In this document: positions 10,901 through 19,575 of the stretch, piece by piece
How the letters are laid out: the number at the start of each line of letters is the position of its first letter
Position numbering within the stretch: the first letter of the stretch is position 1
Assembly (NCBI RefSeq): GCF_001949145.1
Contig: NW_019091362.1
Span: 3,646,430-3,667,021 of the forward strand
Direction: 5' to 3'
Origin: Acanthaster planci
Taxonomy: Eukaryota > Echinodermata > Asteroidea > Valvatida > Acanthasteridae
Length of the DNA stretch: 20,592 nt
The notes under the pieces: model-generated
Seen by the model: only the letters and a program-made list of their open reading frames with translations
Database searches by the model: none
Told to the model about the DNA's origin: nothing
Position numbers and translations under genes: made by a program

Positions 10901-13900
10901 AACACCTGAAGGAGAGTGGCCACGATGCATGGCAACCAATAATGTCTCAAAGGCTTTGGGATTATGGCCTGTTTATTTCATGCAGTTGGTTATTCTCCAG
11001 TCTAGTTCACTACGTGCCCGACCAAACTGACGAAGAGAGAGCTTACATTGGTCTGGTTGAGTGCAGAATTTTCCCCAAGGAAATCCATGGGGGATGATGG
11101 AACCAGATCTTTAGAGCTGTTGGTTGAAATGGATGAAGTTGACTCGGAAGACGCTTCATCGGGACTTGGAGTTGGCTCTCTTGTACTCAAAGGCAGGGTT
11201 GAATTGATCTCGGGAAGAAGCGTGGATGCCTCTGTGGTTTCTGTGTTTGTCACAAAGAACAGAATTATACTTGGAATGACAATTAGTGCTGGTGATAACG
11301 ACGTTTATTATAGTTGATATTTCATAGCGATATTGCTGATAGTTTCAAAATTGTCCTCAATATTGTGTATGGTTGAAACTCCTTAATACAGTAAAAAGTA
11401 AATGCATAAACAATACAGCTTGGAAAAGCAGCTTTTACCAACTACTACCTGGACCAGATTGCTGCATTTCTTGTGTTACCCGATAAAAAAATATTTCTGA
11501 TTTCCTCAAAAATCAGTCACCATTTAACATCTGCGGCATTGGCGCTGCAAACCACATGGAAACTGTCCGTTAACATGACAGACTGCAAAAACGGAGGTTG
11601 GGAGTTTTAACTATCAAACTTGGGCAGATATAAAAAAAAGTATGATCATCATCCAAAGTGGCTTTCCCTCTGGTGCATGAACAAAGTTTGGATTTCCAAT
11701 TTAAGATGTATTAGTGCAATGGCAAAAATAAAGATCCATTCTTTTGGTATGTCACAGGGACACACTCTAGGTACTGTAGGCATGATTGAAACACGTTGCC
11801 ATGTCCATGTACAAGGCAGTGCTGAAATCTAGGCATGTGTGTAATGTTCTGGTAAACTACTTGTTCCAAGCAATATCCACCCCGAGTGGAAGTGCACCTC
11901 CATACGCCAAAAGACAGATAGATGGTTGTAAATTTTCCATGCGGGTTCTTGCACGCGTTCTGCGTGTATGCAAAGACCATACATTACGGAACACATTCGT
12001 TGCGCAAATTCAGCGTGCTCTATGTCAAACGCGCCATTGATCCCATAACAGACGCGTGCCTATGCGGTGAGTACTAATAAAAAACATGTCCTCTTTTGTT
12101 CTGCTTGGAGTGGATAGAGCATGAGGGAAATATGGTCCATTTCAGGCTTGTTAAAATGTTCGGTATTTGATGTTTTCTTTGGAATCCTTGTGAGATTCGG
12201 GTTTTGACACCTTAGGAACAAAATGCAGCAAAACAAGCTTAGTTTTGCTTAGTTAATGGAAGTTTTGGGGGAAACAAAACAAACATCTTTTTGTTTTTCA
12301 GAAAACGTGCGTTGACAAAAAAAATTGTTGATGTAGAAATGTTATCGTTGATATCCTGATATTTTTCCCAAAGCAGATAATACAAATATTGTTTTAAAGA
12401 CAATTCGTATTTTGACAATGAAATCTTGATACTGTCTACTCTAATGACAAATAAACACAAAGCTAGCAAGGAGAAACACATGCAAGTAACATGCCTGGAA
12501 CTGGCCTCAATTTCATAGAGCTGCCAAGCAGAATATACTGCTTAGTAAATTGAAGTTCTGAACACAAATCTCTGGGAACCAGTCAAAAGATATGTAGAAT
12601 GCAGATTTGGGTTGGTAACCTGTTTTTGTCAAGTAGAATTTTCTTTGTTAGCAGGATTCTGTGCTTAACAGCTCTGCGAACTAGACTTTGTGATTTGCTT
12701 AGGATATGATGCACACAGATTTGAAGCAGCTCATGTTACAGTTTGAAGTGCCCGAGTACTAAGGGTTAACCATAAGACTGAGACTAGCCACTTAGAAGTT
12801 ATTACAAGTAGATGATCATTCACGATGAGAGACGGCAGATAGGACGTGAGAAGATCAATTTTTCTTTACATGGCAATTTGAAATGAGTGGCATCATTGTG
12901 TTTTTTACACCAAAAAAAACATACATTTTCAGAGGGCAAATGAATTTTAAGACAACATCACTAGTGAATGATTTAATGGAGAAAGCAATCTGAGTGGCGG
13001 CATTCCCAAATTTATCAAAATATTAAAAAGGCCTATACTCAGATTTCATTGGATTTAGTGTAGTTCAGGTCAAAGAGAAAAACCACTGATGCATTGAAAA
13101 TCAACAGATAGCATGCAGTGATGAAAACCTCAAGCAAGACAAAAACCGCAACCAAAGACTTCACAATTCAATAAACTCACCGGCGCCCTGACCAGTGGGC
13201 AGGCCAACATCCATTACAGTGTGAGATTGGTTGGTAATAGGGAGTTTGGGGGCTGTGGGTGATGCAGGATGTGATTGGTCAGTGACAGCAGGGGAAGGTG
13301 AAGGAGGGACTGAGACAAACTGTGCAGGGGAGTTGGAGGTGGTGATGGATGGTGGTGTGGGTGGAGGTGGTTGTGGTGACGTGTTTTGAGGCGGCGAATT
13401 GTTCACAGCTTTGGACTGTAAAAGGGACTGTACGGCCACCTGAGGTTTTGTTTGTTGGTTATTTTCCACTGATGGCTCAGTGGTTACACTGTAATTGCTC
13501 GGCGATGATGGAGGGGAAGTCGCATAGGCTTTGTTAACGCTGCTGCTAGAGTGCAAAGCTGTGTCATCACTGAGTGGCTCAGTGGATGAAGAAGTCACAG
13601 GCTCTGTGCGGGATGCTTCAGAAGCCGTGGGGTCAGAAGACCCAGATGGGGGAACCTCGGTACTTGGAGGGGAGGTTACTTGGTGCTGAGTGGTACCCTG
13701 GAGATGGGCAAGTGTGGTGGATTGAGGGTTTCCAGAGGGGCTGTTGCCAAGAACAAGATGAGGGGTTGTATTACCCGAGGAAGTGGATTTGGCAAGCAGG
13801 GGAGAGATAGCTGGGTTGGTGGAAGCTGGAGTCAAGACAGGCATCTGAGGAGTAGACAGTGGCCTGGTAGACCCTTGCATCCCGGCTAATCGCGCACTGG

Positions 13901-16900
13901 TTGGAGTTCCTTCTTTTGGACTAGGAGAGGTCATCTTCAGTTTGGGAGATTCCGTTTGAGAGCTTTGTGTAGTAGTCTGTTTAACAGCGGACCGTGAGTG
14001 GTGACTTTGACGAGGGGAGCTGTGGCAGATGAAGATGTGGTTTGCTGAGGTTTCTTGCCTGTCGTTTTTACGGAAATTTTCGGTGTGGTGATGAGCTTGG
14101 GTTTCTTCTTTGCGGCCTTTGCCCTTTTCTGCATGGTGCCAAGAGCATCCTGAGCCAGTGCGCTCAGGAGGTTCCCCTCCTGCAAAGCCACCTGCTTGTC
14201 AGCCTGGCTGGATGAGGACCCAGCTCCTGCATCCACAAGCTTCTTGGCAGTTTCCAAGAGTGTCTCGGCCTGTTTGGCGGCACCGCCCATACTAGACCCA
14301 GGCTTCCCGTCGGCATTACTTCTCCTGAATAACTTATGGAAGTTGATGGGTGGAGAATCGGGGCGGTAGAACTTGGGGCGGGGAGGCTGGTTAGACAAGA
14401 CTGGGAATGTGTTAGGGTTTAGATGGGGTTGAGGGTGGGTTTGAATCAGTGTGATTAATTGAGCTGTTGGTGTTTAGACATAATTTGTTCATATGACAGA
14501 TTGTGTTAAAATGATAACATGTTAGAAGTCCACTTCCAGAAAACCTGAATAATGATGTTTATGTATGCTGCTGTTTAATTCAAGGGTTTCTCGTTTTAGG
14601 ATGAAATGTTTGGTTGATTCTAATGAAATGGATACAACTTGTAAGAAGCAACACCTACATGAAGTAGTGAAAAAGAGTATCTTGTTATTTTTGCACAACT
14701 CTAAGAGAGGAGGTCTTGAATGTCACTCAAGACAATAGCTCAATGACTACTGGCAATGTAACCTAAATGTCCAAGCTGCTATGTGGAAGTTAATAATTCC
14801 CGCCGCACTAGTCCTTTTCTTTGTGTGCACTGCTCCTAATACTCTGGCATAAAGTCTGGCAAAGAATCACACATATTGGACTGTGAGAAGAGGACTGGTG
14901 TTTCTGAGCTTCCAAAACAAGTGAAACACAAATAGAGATCAGCTTCTAACAAATTTCAGGTCAAAGTTCAAATACTGGATGATGCACACTTTTGCTATTT
15001 CATGGATGAAGAGGTTTGCTTTCCACAGTACATGTTGTGATGCGGCACAGGTAACAAACACACATTTTATGTTTACTGAGCAGTGAAAGGCCCACCTTCA
15101 TAATCTGCCATTGGTGTTGTATCTACCGCAAATCAATGCAAAATTACTAGTTACTGAAAAACTGCACCAAATTGGACGAACAGTGGAACAGCGTATGCAT
15201 CCTTTGGACATTGAAGAGGTTAAAGGTTATCTAGTTGTTTGTTTTCTATTAATGCGAATCAAAAGCTATCCCACAACTTCCCTCCCCTCAAAAAATTACA
15301 TAAAAGAAAGAACAAAAACAGAAAATCAAACCAAAACAAAACCAAAAAAAGCAAGCAAAATTCAATTGTATGCTATTTCAATCAGCTAACGCAAAAATTC
15401 AAAGACAAAGCTTCAGCATTTTCTTCAGTAAATGTATATCACATGGGCAGATCAGATGAATGGCACTTAGGAACTTCATGTGCAAAAATCAATCTTTCTT
15501 GTTTTAATGAAAGTTACGCATTATCAGTATTTCACCACTGGCCTCAAATTTTGCTTTGAGCATTTTGCACCCTAAACAGCCCAAATAAATGAGTTTGTGT
15601 TGGTGCTTATATACAGGTAGCTCAATGTGAAAGTGCAACATGAATTGGCATCGCGTATCTGAGACATGAAAGTAATATGAATCCTGGGCTTGTTAATAAC
15701 TGCTCACCTTCTGGGTCAGTTGTCTCTGGGACCAGTGCTGTTAAAGCAAATCACCACACTAACTGGTTAGTGTATTAAGCCTTGTTGAGTGCAGTAAGTT
15801 AAAGTTCAAATCAGACGAGATGTTCTTTTCTAGATTGGATTTTTAGTGCATTAAAATACAGCTGTGTCTTAATTACTTGGCTACGGCTCGTAATAACATA
15901 TAAGTCTAAGGGAATTGGCTGTAGCCGCTTGTTTGCAACTTCCATAGGTTCACACGTCATGTCTAGCCGTAGCCTTGTGATACTGTCATGACCTGAGCTA
16001 GACCTTAATAACAATGGTGACAATTACTCATTTTGCGTCTCCAAGGTCTCCCACGAAAAAGGGCAAAATGTGGCTGTCTGCATGGGGTTGGGAGAATCAC
16101 TTTCCAATTCCATAAGTGAAAATCTACCCTACATGTACATGTGCACCAAAGACAGACTTACTGTGTGTCACATAGCTGGAAGTGAAACCTTTCACCCTGG
16201 TCAGATGGCAGGAGTTTTTGGACGGACAGAAGACCAGGAAACAGTTTTTGGATTTACTCTGTATCTCATTGCTGCTGTGGAAGACTGCTAAATTGCATCT
16301 GGCTAGGCTTCCGTCATCTAGTGTGTCTGCAAAGAACAATGCCTTTGATACAGATGGTGCTCGTAAAAAGTATCCTCTTTTGCTTCAAGTTGTTTACCTG
16401 AGTTTTTCAGGAGACCTGATTTCGAAGGATGCCAAATGTGAAGGTCGTGAATTAGACTTTATGCTGTTTGTGCTTAGTCAAGCACAAATTCAGCCCGATA
16501 TTTCTTTTGCATCAACTGCACAGCTCCAGAGTGCCATTTGCACTGCCTCAACTTAATGACAGGAATTGCCGGCGGATTTCGAAGGATTTGGGCAGTTAGG
16601 CACACCTCTAAATGACATTTCCAAGAAATTTTGGAGGATTTTGGAGGATTTGGGGTGAATGCAATTTTTTGATGTTGAAAATTGGAGGGTTTCGGAGGAT
16701 TTTGGACAGTTCCTAGTAAAAGGGCCTAGGGGGTTAGGGTTAAGTTGCTTACCCAAGTTTTTTCAAGTAACCTATACCTCTGAAAACTTGGAGCAGATAA
16801 AGTATGAACTGATTTTGTCAATGCCGAGCAAAACAAGGTGTTTGTCATCTTTGAATGAACCCAAGTAATTCCCATGAGAGACAGAGACACTCTGCCAATA

Positions 16901-17106
16901 ATACCTTCTTCTAAGTTGCAGCAAGCATTTTGGCAGCTTTCTTTAGTCAACGTTTTGGCATCAGACATAAAAACAGCACCGTTCTTCTCTGAGGTGTGGA
17001 CATCGATGATGTAACCTTCTTTGTCTTCATGGCTACATTCTTGACAAGTTGCCAAGGCAACCAAGACAGCCAAGATGACTGCTCTGAGGACGAATTTTGG
17101 ATGCAT
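7838..17106 (-). CDS. MANSC1-like: MANSC-domain single-pass membrane glycoprotein (seven coding exons)
   Basis: The model joins 17106-16905, 16326-16162, 15737-15708, 14400-13181, 11240-11047, 9256-9184 and 7977-7838; every junction is GT-AG and phases agree (1,1,1,1,0,1). If the stalk exon is read with its one frame change, the product is about 674 residues: signal peptide (1 to about 22), MANSC domain (about 24-118), mucin-like Ser/Thr/Pro stalk (about 123-604) with several N-glycosylation sequons, acidic juxtamembrane segment (605-628), transmembrane helix (about 630-650) and a 24-residue cytoplasmic tail ending DYLINGMYN. MANSC domains occur in animal membrane proteins such as MANSC1, LRP11, KIAA0319 and SPINT1. 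The absence of PKD, LDL-A and Kunitz domains, and the YS-x-x-DYLINGxY tail, point to the MANSC1/MANSC4 type. Vertebrate relatives are shorter, so the stalk is expanded here. The molecular role of MANSC1 proteins is poorly known; a cell-surface role is inferred from the architecture. Confidence 0.85.
8362..8404. repeat. AATCCTCC palindrome with GGAGGATT repeats
   Basis: CAAAATCCTCC and GGAGGTTTTG form near-perfect inverted arms around one base, followed by two further GGAGGATTG units. The motif TTAACCCTAACC lies just before it. The same motifs recur, inverted, at 16620-16742. Confidence 0.5.
8552..8608. repeat. Small CACTGCCTCAAT hairpin repeat, copy 1
   Basis: CACTGCCTCAAT at the left and its exact reverse complement ATTGAGGCAGTG at the right bound about 57 bp. 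A diverged copy lies at 16548-16597, sharing CACTGCCTCAA, TAATGA, AGGAATTGCCG and GAAGGATT in the same order. Confidence 0.6.
9184..9256 (-). CDS. MANSC1-like: MANSC gene exon 6: acidic juxtamembrane segment
   Basis: The exon runs from the acceptor TTTCTGTGTTTCAG to the donor AAATG/GTAACA, 73 nt, entering in phase 0 (matching exon 5) and leaving in phase 1 (matching exon 7). It reads LSAADQQDSEDEDDSSTKSI plus IASN. The cluster DSEDEDD lies about 14 residues outside the membrane and gives the extracellular base of the stalk a strong negative charge. The exon was found from splice sites and phase rather than from a long open frame. Confidence 0.78.
9695..10122. mobile_element. MITE with 30-bp terminal inverted repeats and TA duplication
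   Basis: Bases 9697-9726 (beginning TGTGACCCGCTCC) match the reverse complement of 10091-10120 at 29 of 30 positions, the only difference being G against C at the fourth base. TA sits immediately outside both ends, as expected for a TA target-site duplication. The interior of about 360 bp has no transposase-like frame, so this is a non-autonomous element, probably moved by a Tc1/mariner-like enzyme (inference from the TA). The near-identical ends suggest a fairly recent insertion. Confidence 0.8.
10776..10866. repeat. Hairpin with perfect 16-bp arms and internal tandem units
   Basis: AGTCCATCACAAGTCC (10776-10791) is the exact reverse complement of 10851-10866. In the left half the motif TCAC(A/G)AGTCC recurs three times at about 12-bp spacing. 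The whole is about 91 bp, non-coding, and lies in intron 5. Confidence 0.7.
11047..11240 (-). CDS. MANSC1-like: MANSC gene exon 5: second stalk exon
   Basis: The exon runs from acceptor GTGACAAACACAG to donor AAT/GTAAGC, 194 nt, entering in phase 1 and leaving in phase 0. It encodes about 64 residues rich in Ser, Thr, Pro and Glu (TTEASTLLPEINSTLPL, then DEASSESTSSISTNSSKD, ending NSALNQTN). Sequons NST, NSS and NQT predict N-glycosylation, and the Ser/Thr density predicts O-glycans. A second AG six to seven bases downstream could give a slightly shorter variant. The plus-strand open frame over the same bases is a shadow. Confidence 0.8.
11241..13180 (-). other. Intron 4 of the MANSC gene
   Basis: Phase 1 on both sides, 1.94 kb. 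It contains the inverted-repeat element at 12514-12678. No additional phase-compatible exon was found by eye. A stretch at about 11935-12070 is unusually rich in CpG (GCGT and ACGC motifs). Confidence 0.65.
12514..12678. mobile_element. Inverted-repeat MITE-like element
   Basis: CATAGAGCTGCCAAGCAGAA near 12514 pairs with the inverse of TTCTGTGCTTAACAGCTCTG near 12657-12676, and the pairing continues inward through CTGCTTAG against TGTTAGCAG. The arms are about 32 bp with scattered mismatches around about 97 bp of interior. The AGAGCTG-AAGCA ends resemble a repeat type I associate with marine deuterostome genomes, from memory and unverified. Confidence 0.6.
13181..14400 (-). CDS. MANSC1-like: MANSC gene exon 4: large mucin-like stalk exon, with one frame change
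   Basis: The exon opens after ACATTCCCAG and closes at GCCG/GTGAGT, 1,220 nt. Its first part reads LSNQPPRPKFYRPDSPPINF, then an Ala/Gln-rich helix-like stretch (KQAETLLETAKKLVDAGAG), then a Lys-rich basic block (KRAKAAKKKPK), then TTSSSATAPLVKVTTHG. That frame stops at 13937. The next frame is open from well before 13934 and carries about 260 residues dominated by Ser, Thr and Pro, with sequons such as NTT, NYS, NTS and NQS. The two halves share composition and the outer splice phases require one exon, so a single-base discrepancy near 13975-14010 separates them. No plausible intron fits between them. Extended, heavily O-glycosylated stalk is the inferred role. Confidence 0.8.
13979..13985 (-). 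other. GTTAAAC heptamer at the frame change in exon 4
   Basis: On the gene strand the bases read G TTA AAC in the upstream frame. A one-base backward shift here yields ...GPLLN-QTTTQSSQTESPKLK..., which restores the Ser/Thr-rich frame exactly where composition changes. X-XXY-YYZ-type heptamers of this sequence are known slippery sites in some RNA viruses. No strong stem-loop or pseudoknot is visible just downstream, so an assembly or sequencing indel remains the more likely explanation. Confidence 0.25.
14401..15707 (-). other. Intron 3 of the MANSC gene
   Basis: It has phase 1 on both sides and is about 1.3 kb. A-rich sequence lies at about 15290-15365 on the plus strand. No further exon, repeat element or RNA gene was recognised. 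Confidence 0.65.
15708..15737 (-). CDS. MANSC1-like: MANSC gene exon 3: 30-nt micro-exon
   Basis: CA CTG GTC CCA GAG ACA ACT GAC CCA GAA G lies between TTTGCTTTAACAG and GTGAGC. Read in the phase left by exon 2 it gives T-LVPETTDPE and leaves phase 1 for exon 4. Its length is a multiple of three, so it could be skipped without changing the frame. It starts the Pro/Thr/Glu-rich linker after the MANSC domain. Support comes from two good splice sites, the correct phase, and stalk-like composition. Confidence 0.7.
15738..16161 (-). other. Intron 2 of the MANSC gene
   Basis: This 424-nt intron is largely occupied by the palindromic repeat at 15861-16005. It is bounded by a GTAAGT donor and a TTTAACAG acceptor. 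Confidence 0.7.
15861..16005. repeat. Palindromic repeat with GGCTACGGCT ends
   Basis: GTCTTAATTACTTGGCTACGGCT at the left (quoted in part: ACTTGGCTACGGCT) is matched by the inverse of AGCCGTAGCCTTGTGATACT near 15964-15983. The end sequence relates it to the repeats at 5713-5839 and 6280. Confidence 0.5.
16162..16326 (-). CDS. MANSC1-like: MANSC gene exon 2: second half of the MANSC domain
   Basis: The exon runs from the acceptor TTCTTTGCAG to a strong donor, ACACA/GTAAGT, with phase 1 at both ends (165 nt). It supplies RCNLAVF, KNCFLVFCPSKNSCHLT and KGFTSSYV. These are the C-N-L-A-[VIL]-F core, the paired cysteines around C-x-L-x-x-C-P, and the closing K-G-F/Y motif typical of MANSC domains. 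Cysteines fall at about residues 78, 96, 101 and 107, completing eight with exon 1. An overlapping plus-strand open frame at 16182-16556 is its shadow. Confidence 0.88.
16548..16742. repeat. Hairpin repeat copy 2 and GGAGGATT cluster
   Basis: Bases 16548-16597 are a diverged copy of the hairpin at 8552-8608. From 16628 to 16705 the unit GGAGGATTT or a close variant occurs four times, and the block ends GGGGGTTAGGGTTAAG, the inverse of the TTAACCCTAACC beside the first copy. It lies in intron 1 of the MANSC gene (16904-16327). Confidence 0.55.
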
Positions 17107-17117
17107 CAAACTCGGTA
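16905..17117 (-). CDS. MANSC1-like: MANSC gene exon 1: signal peptide and first half of the MANSC domain
   Basis: An acceptor (TTTTATTTACTGCAG) opens the exon at 17117, leaving 11 nt of 5' UTR before the ATG at 17106, so an upstream non-coding exon probably exists. The first residues MHPKFVLRAVILAVLVALAT are a classic signal peptide: basic start, hydrophobic core, small residues before Cys21. The mature part has Cys24, Cys58, Cys62 and Cys63 in the pattern ESCQNACC, the signature CxxxCC of MANSC domains. The exon ends NLEE plus one base at the donor GTATTA, in phase 1. No other ATG upstream in frame is seen within the exon. Confidence 0.85.
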
Positions 17118-17332
17118 CTGCAGTAAATAAAAGCAAAAGTTGGGAATATTAGGTGCAACATGCCAAATTTCATGAGGCACGCATTGCAATTCCTAAACAG
17201 TGTACAGAATAAATTTTGTGTTATTAAATCATGACACAAAACTAAGCCAAAGTGTTGACTAATCTGAGCGGTGACTTGCACTGTTACGTGAGAGCCAATT
17301 TTTATGTACATGTTAACTTCTCCAGAAATCCC

Positions 17333-17386
17333 TGCATGTGAAATCACAGGGTTGCATGTGCATCCCTGAAATCACATGCATGTAAC
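17333..17386. repeat. Imperfect palindrome around TGCATGTGAAATCA
   Basis: TGCATGTGAAATCACAGGG is followed by CCCTGAAATCACATGCA, which is nearly its reverse complement. It is about 54 bp and upstream of MANSC exon 1. No function is evident. Confidence 0.35.
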
Positions 17387-19337
17387 CTCGGGGATACGCT
17401 ACTCAGAACATGATAAAATGTACTCCCAATTGGCACAAACAATGCATGGGACATGTGGGAGCATTCTGCAGCATTATACATGGGGACTAATACGATTAGA
17501 TGTCATAACCGCAGTGGCACCGAACCCACATGCACGTTCTTCAGCTTGACGTGTGCGTGCAGTTGGCAAATCACAACACCCTATTGGTCAAAGAGGAATG
17601 TAACACGCACATACGTGTACCACCTGTCCACGAGTGCTGTGCCATCGCAGTAATGGCTTCAAATTCTGGTTGTCAAGTTACATTTTACCAGTACTGTACA
17701 TGTACGAGGACTGTCAAAGTGATGGCAGAATGGAGGACAAAATATGGGCAGAAGTCAATTATCTAAACATATCTATCTGATAATAGTTTGAGATAAATAG
17801 GAAAAGACTATTAATGAAAACAAAATGAAAAATGAACCTAACACATTCTGCGGGGACATTTGAAAATGGGGACTGGTGCACAGCAACAGGGTTAACCTAG
17901 ACGCTCCTCGTTCTCAAGGAAAACCTCAGGTGCCATGCAGAAACGTTTGTTATATTTTCCCATTTTCATGTGGAGTGTACTTGAGCTGTACATCTCAATA
18001 CTCTAATATCATGAAATAAAGTGTGATCTACAACATGTGTTTCCTCTTCCAAATTAAAGTGTTATTTTAATGTTAGTTGCCAAAAATATGTCCATGTACC
18101 CGTAAATCTCCATTTATGTAAACTTTCAGTGAAGAACAATTTCTTCTTTGACGGGAGTGATTTTTTTTTTACTCCAAGGTCAAATTCCCAATACATTTGT
18201 AGTTATCAATAGACATCAATTGTTAACAGACACTGCATTCATCACTGGTTCACCTGGCACGACCAATGCACTGTGTATTGTCAAAGAATTATTTTCACAC
18301 CAGTTAACATTTGTGCAACGTCCAAAGCACTGAATGGGGGATTTTGAAGCTGTAGCACCCCATCTGTCACCAGGTCATTTGAATATTGATCATGACGAAT
18401 CAGGATTTGGGTTTGATCAGTGAAATGTTAACATTACCTAATTAACGACAGGAATCTTATACACTGACTGCAGTGGCCATCCCTATCATCAGTAAAAATC
18501 AGTCCTGAACTCGTCAAGTGCAAATGAAGTATTTATAATCCCAAAATAAAGTCATGACTAAAGGGGTTAACAGAATAAAGTAATTCTTTTTGCTATTTTG
18601 ATAAGTTGCACAGTTTACATGTAACCCTAACTTCCTAGGCATTCCCACTGGGAAACTTCCTGGATTCTCCCCTGATCCTCCACTGTGCAGGAAACCAATA
18701 CCATATTCTGTGCATATTCAACACTGAGAACCATCAAGCACCATGTGAAGTAATGGTGCCTAAGTTCTTCTTCCCTCAATCATATACTCAACCATGAACC
18801 ATTTCACCAAGATGGTACACATGCCAAATCTGGATAAAGTGGAAGACAATTCTGTTGGTCCAACCCTTAGCGAGTTGCAGTAAGTAAGATTTTACTTTGG
18901 AAACATTGCCAGGTGTGAGCTTGGGTTACCCGAGGCTACCAATTTATAAATTCTACACATGTTGAAGGAAAATATGATCTTTAGCATCGCAGCAACATGG
19001 TGCCTGTTTCATCACAGATAATGAAAAAGAAGTGTCCACTTGTCCCATTGTGTACATGTAAACAAAAAACTTATGCCAATAGAGCCACGTACAATGAATG
19101 TTCACACATGCACCATGAGGTCAAGACTGGCGCCTTGCAAATAGTGTACACAAAATTAACTCAGAAAGACAAGTTACTGGCCAAGATAGACTGGTATCCT
19201 CCACATGAAGTCCATGTGAAAATAATGGCATTACGATGATATACCAGCTACCGGTACGGCAGACCACTCAAGGCTGCACACGGCAGCAATTGTACTGTCC
19301 TGTCTATTCTACGTGTAGGTTGAAGAAAACCTGGCAA

Positions 19338-19575
19338 GCATTCACACTGCCGAAGGTAACCCAGAGAATTGTCGCAAGATTGCCATTAACCCCGAGATTG
19401 GTGGGTTAACCCACCTTGAGGGTTAAAAATTACCTGGGTAAAAGGCATTTTGAGGCAGTTAATCCAGAGAATTTCTAACCCCGAGAAGTGCAGTGTGAAG
19501 TTATGCTCAATCCCAATTACCCGAGTAATTTTGAGGTTAAATTTTTCAATAACCCTGAGATAACCTGGGCAATAC
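19338..19575. repeat. TAACCC/GAGA motif cluster with inverted ends
   Basis: GCATTCACACTGC at about 19338 is inverted as GCAGTGTGAA near 19490. Between and beyond lie repeated variants of TAACCC-x-GAGA (near 19357, 19387, 19477, 19550) together with inverted forms (GAGGGTTA, TGAGGTTA). A palindromic GGGTTAACCC sits at 19403. This looks like a decayed, possibly nested, non-autonomous element. Confidence 0.5.

Larger units (their letters stand above)
9257..11046 (-). other. Intron 5 of the MANSC gene
   Basis: It has phase 0 on both sides. It contains the 424-bp inverted-repeat element at 9697-10120, the hairpin at 10776-10866, and a CpG-richer stretch at about 9390-9560. Open frames such as 10334-10747 on the plus strand lack recognisable features and overlap others. 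Confidence 0.65.

Noticed and set aside
13349-13889. Plus-strand frames opposite the mucin-like exon
   Set aside because: They are antisense shadows of the low-complexity Ser/Thr/Pro exon.
13937-14060. A short intron separating the two frames of exon 4
   Set aside because: No donor and acceptor pair with a plausible length and branch region lies between the two frames.
16182-16556. 124-codon plus-strand open frame
   Set aside because: It is the antisense shadow of the MANSC-domain exon plus repeat sequence.
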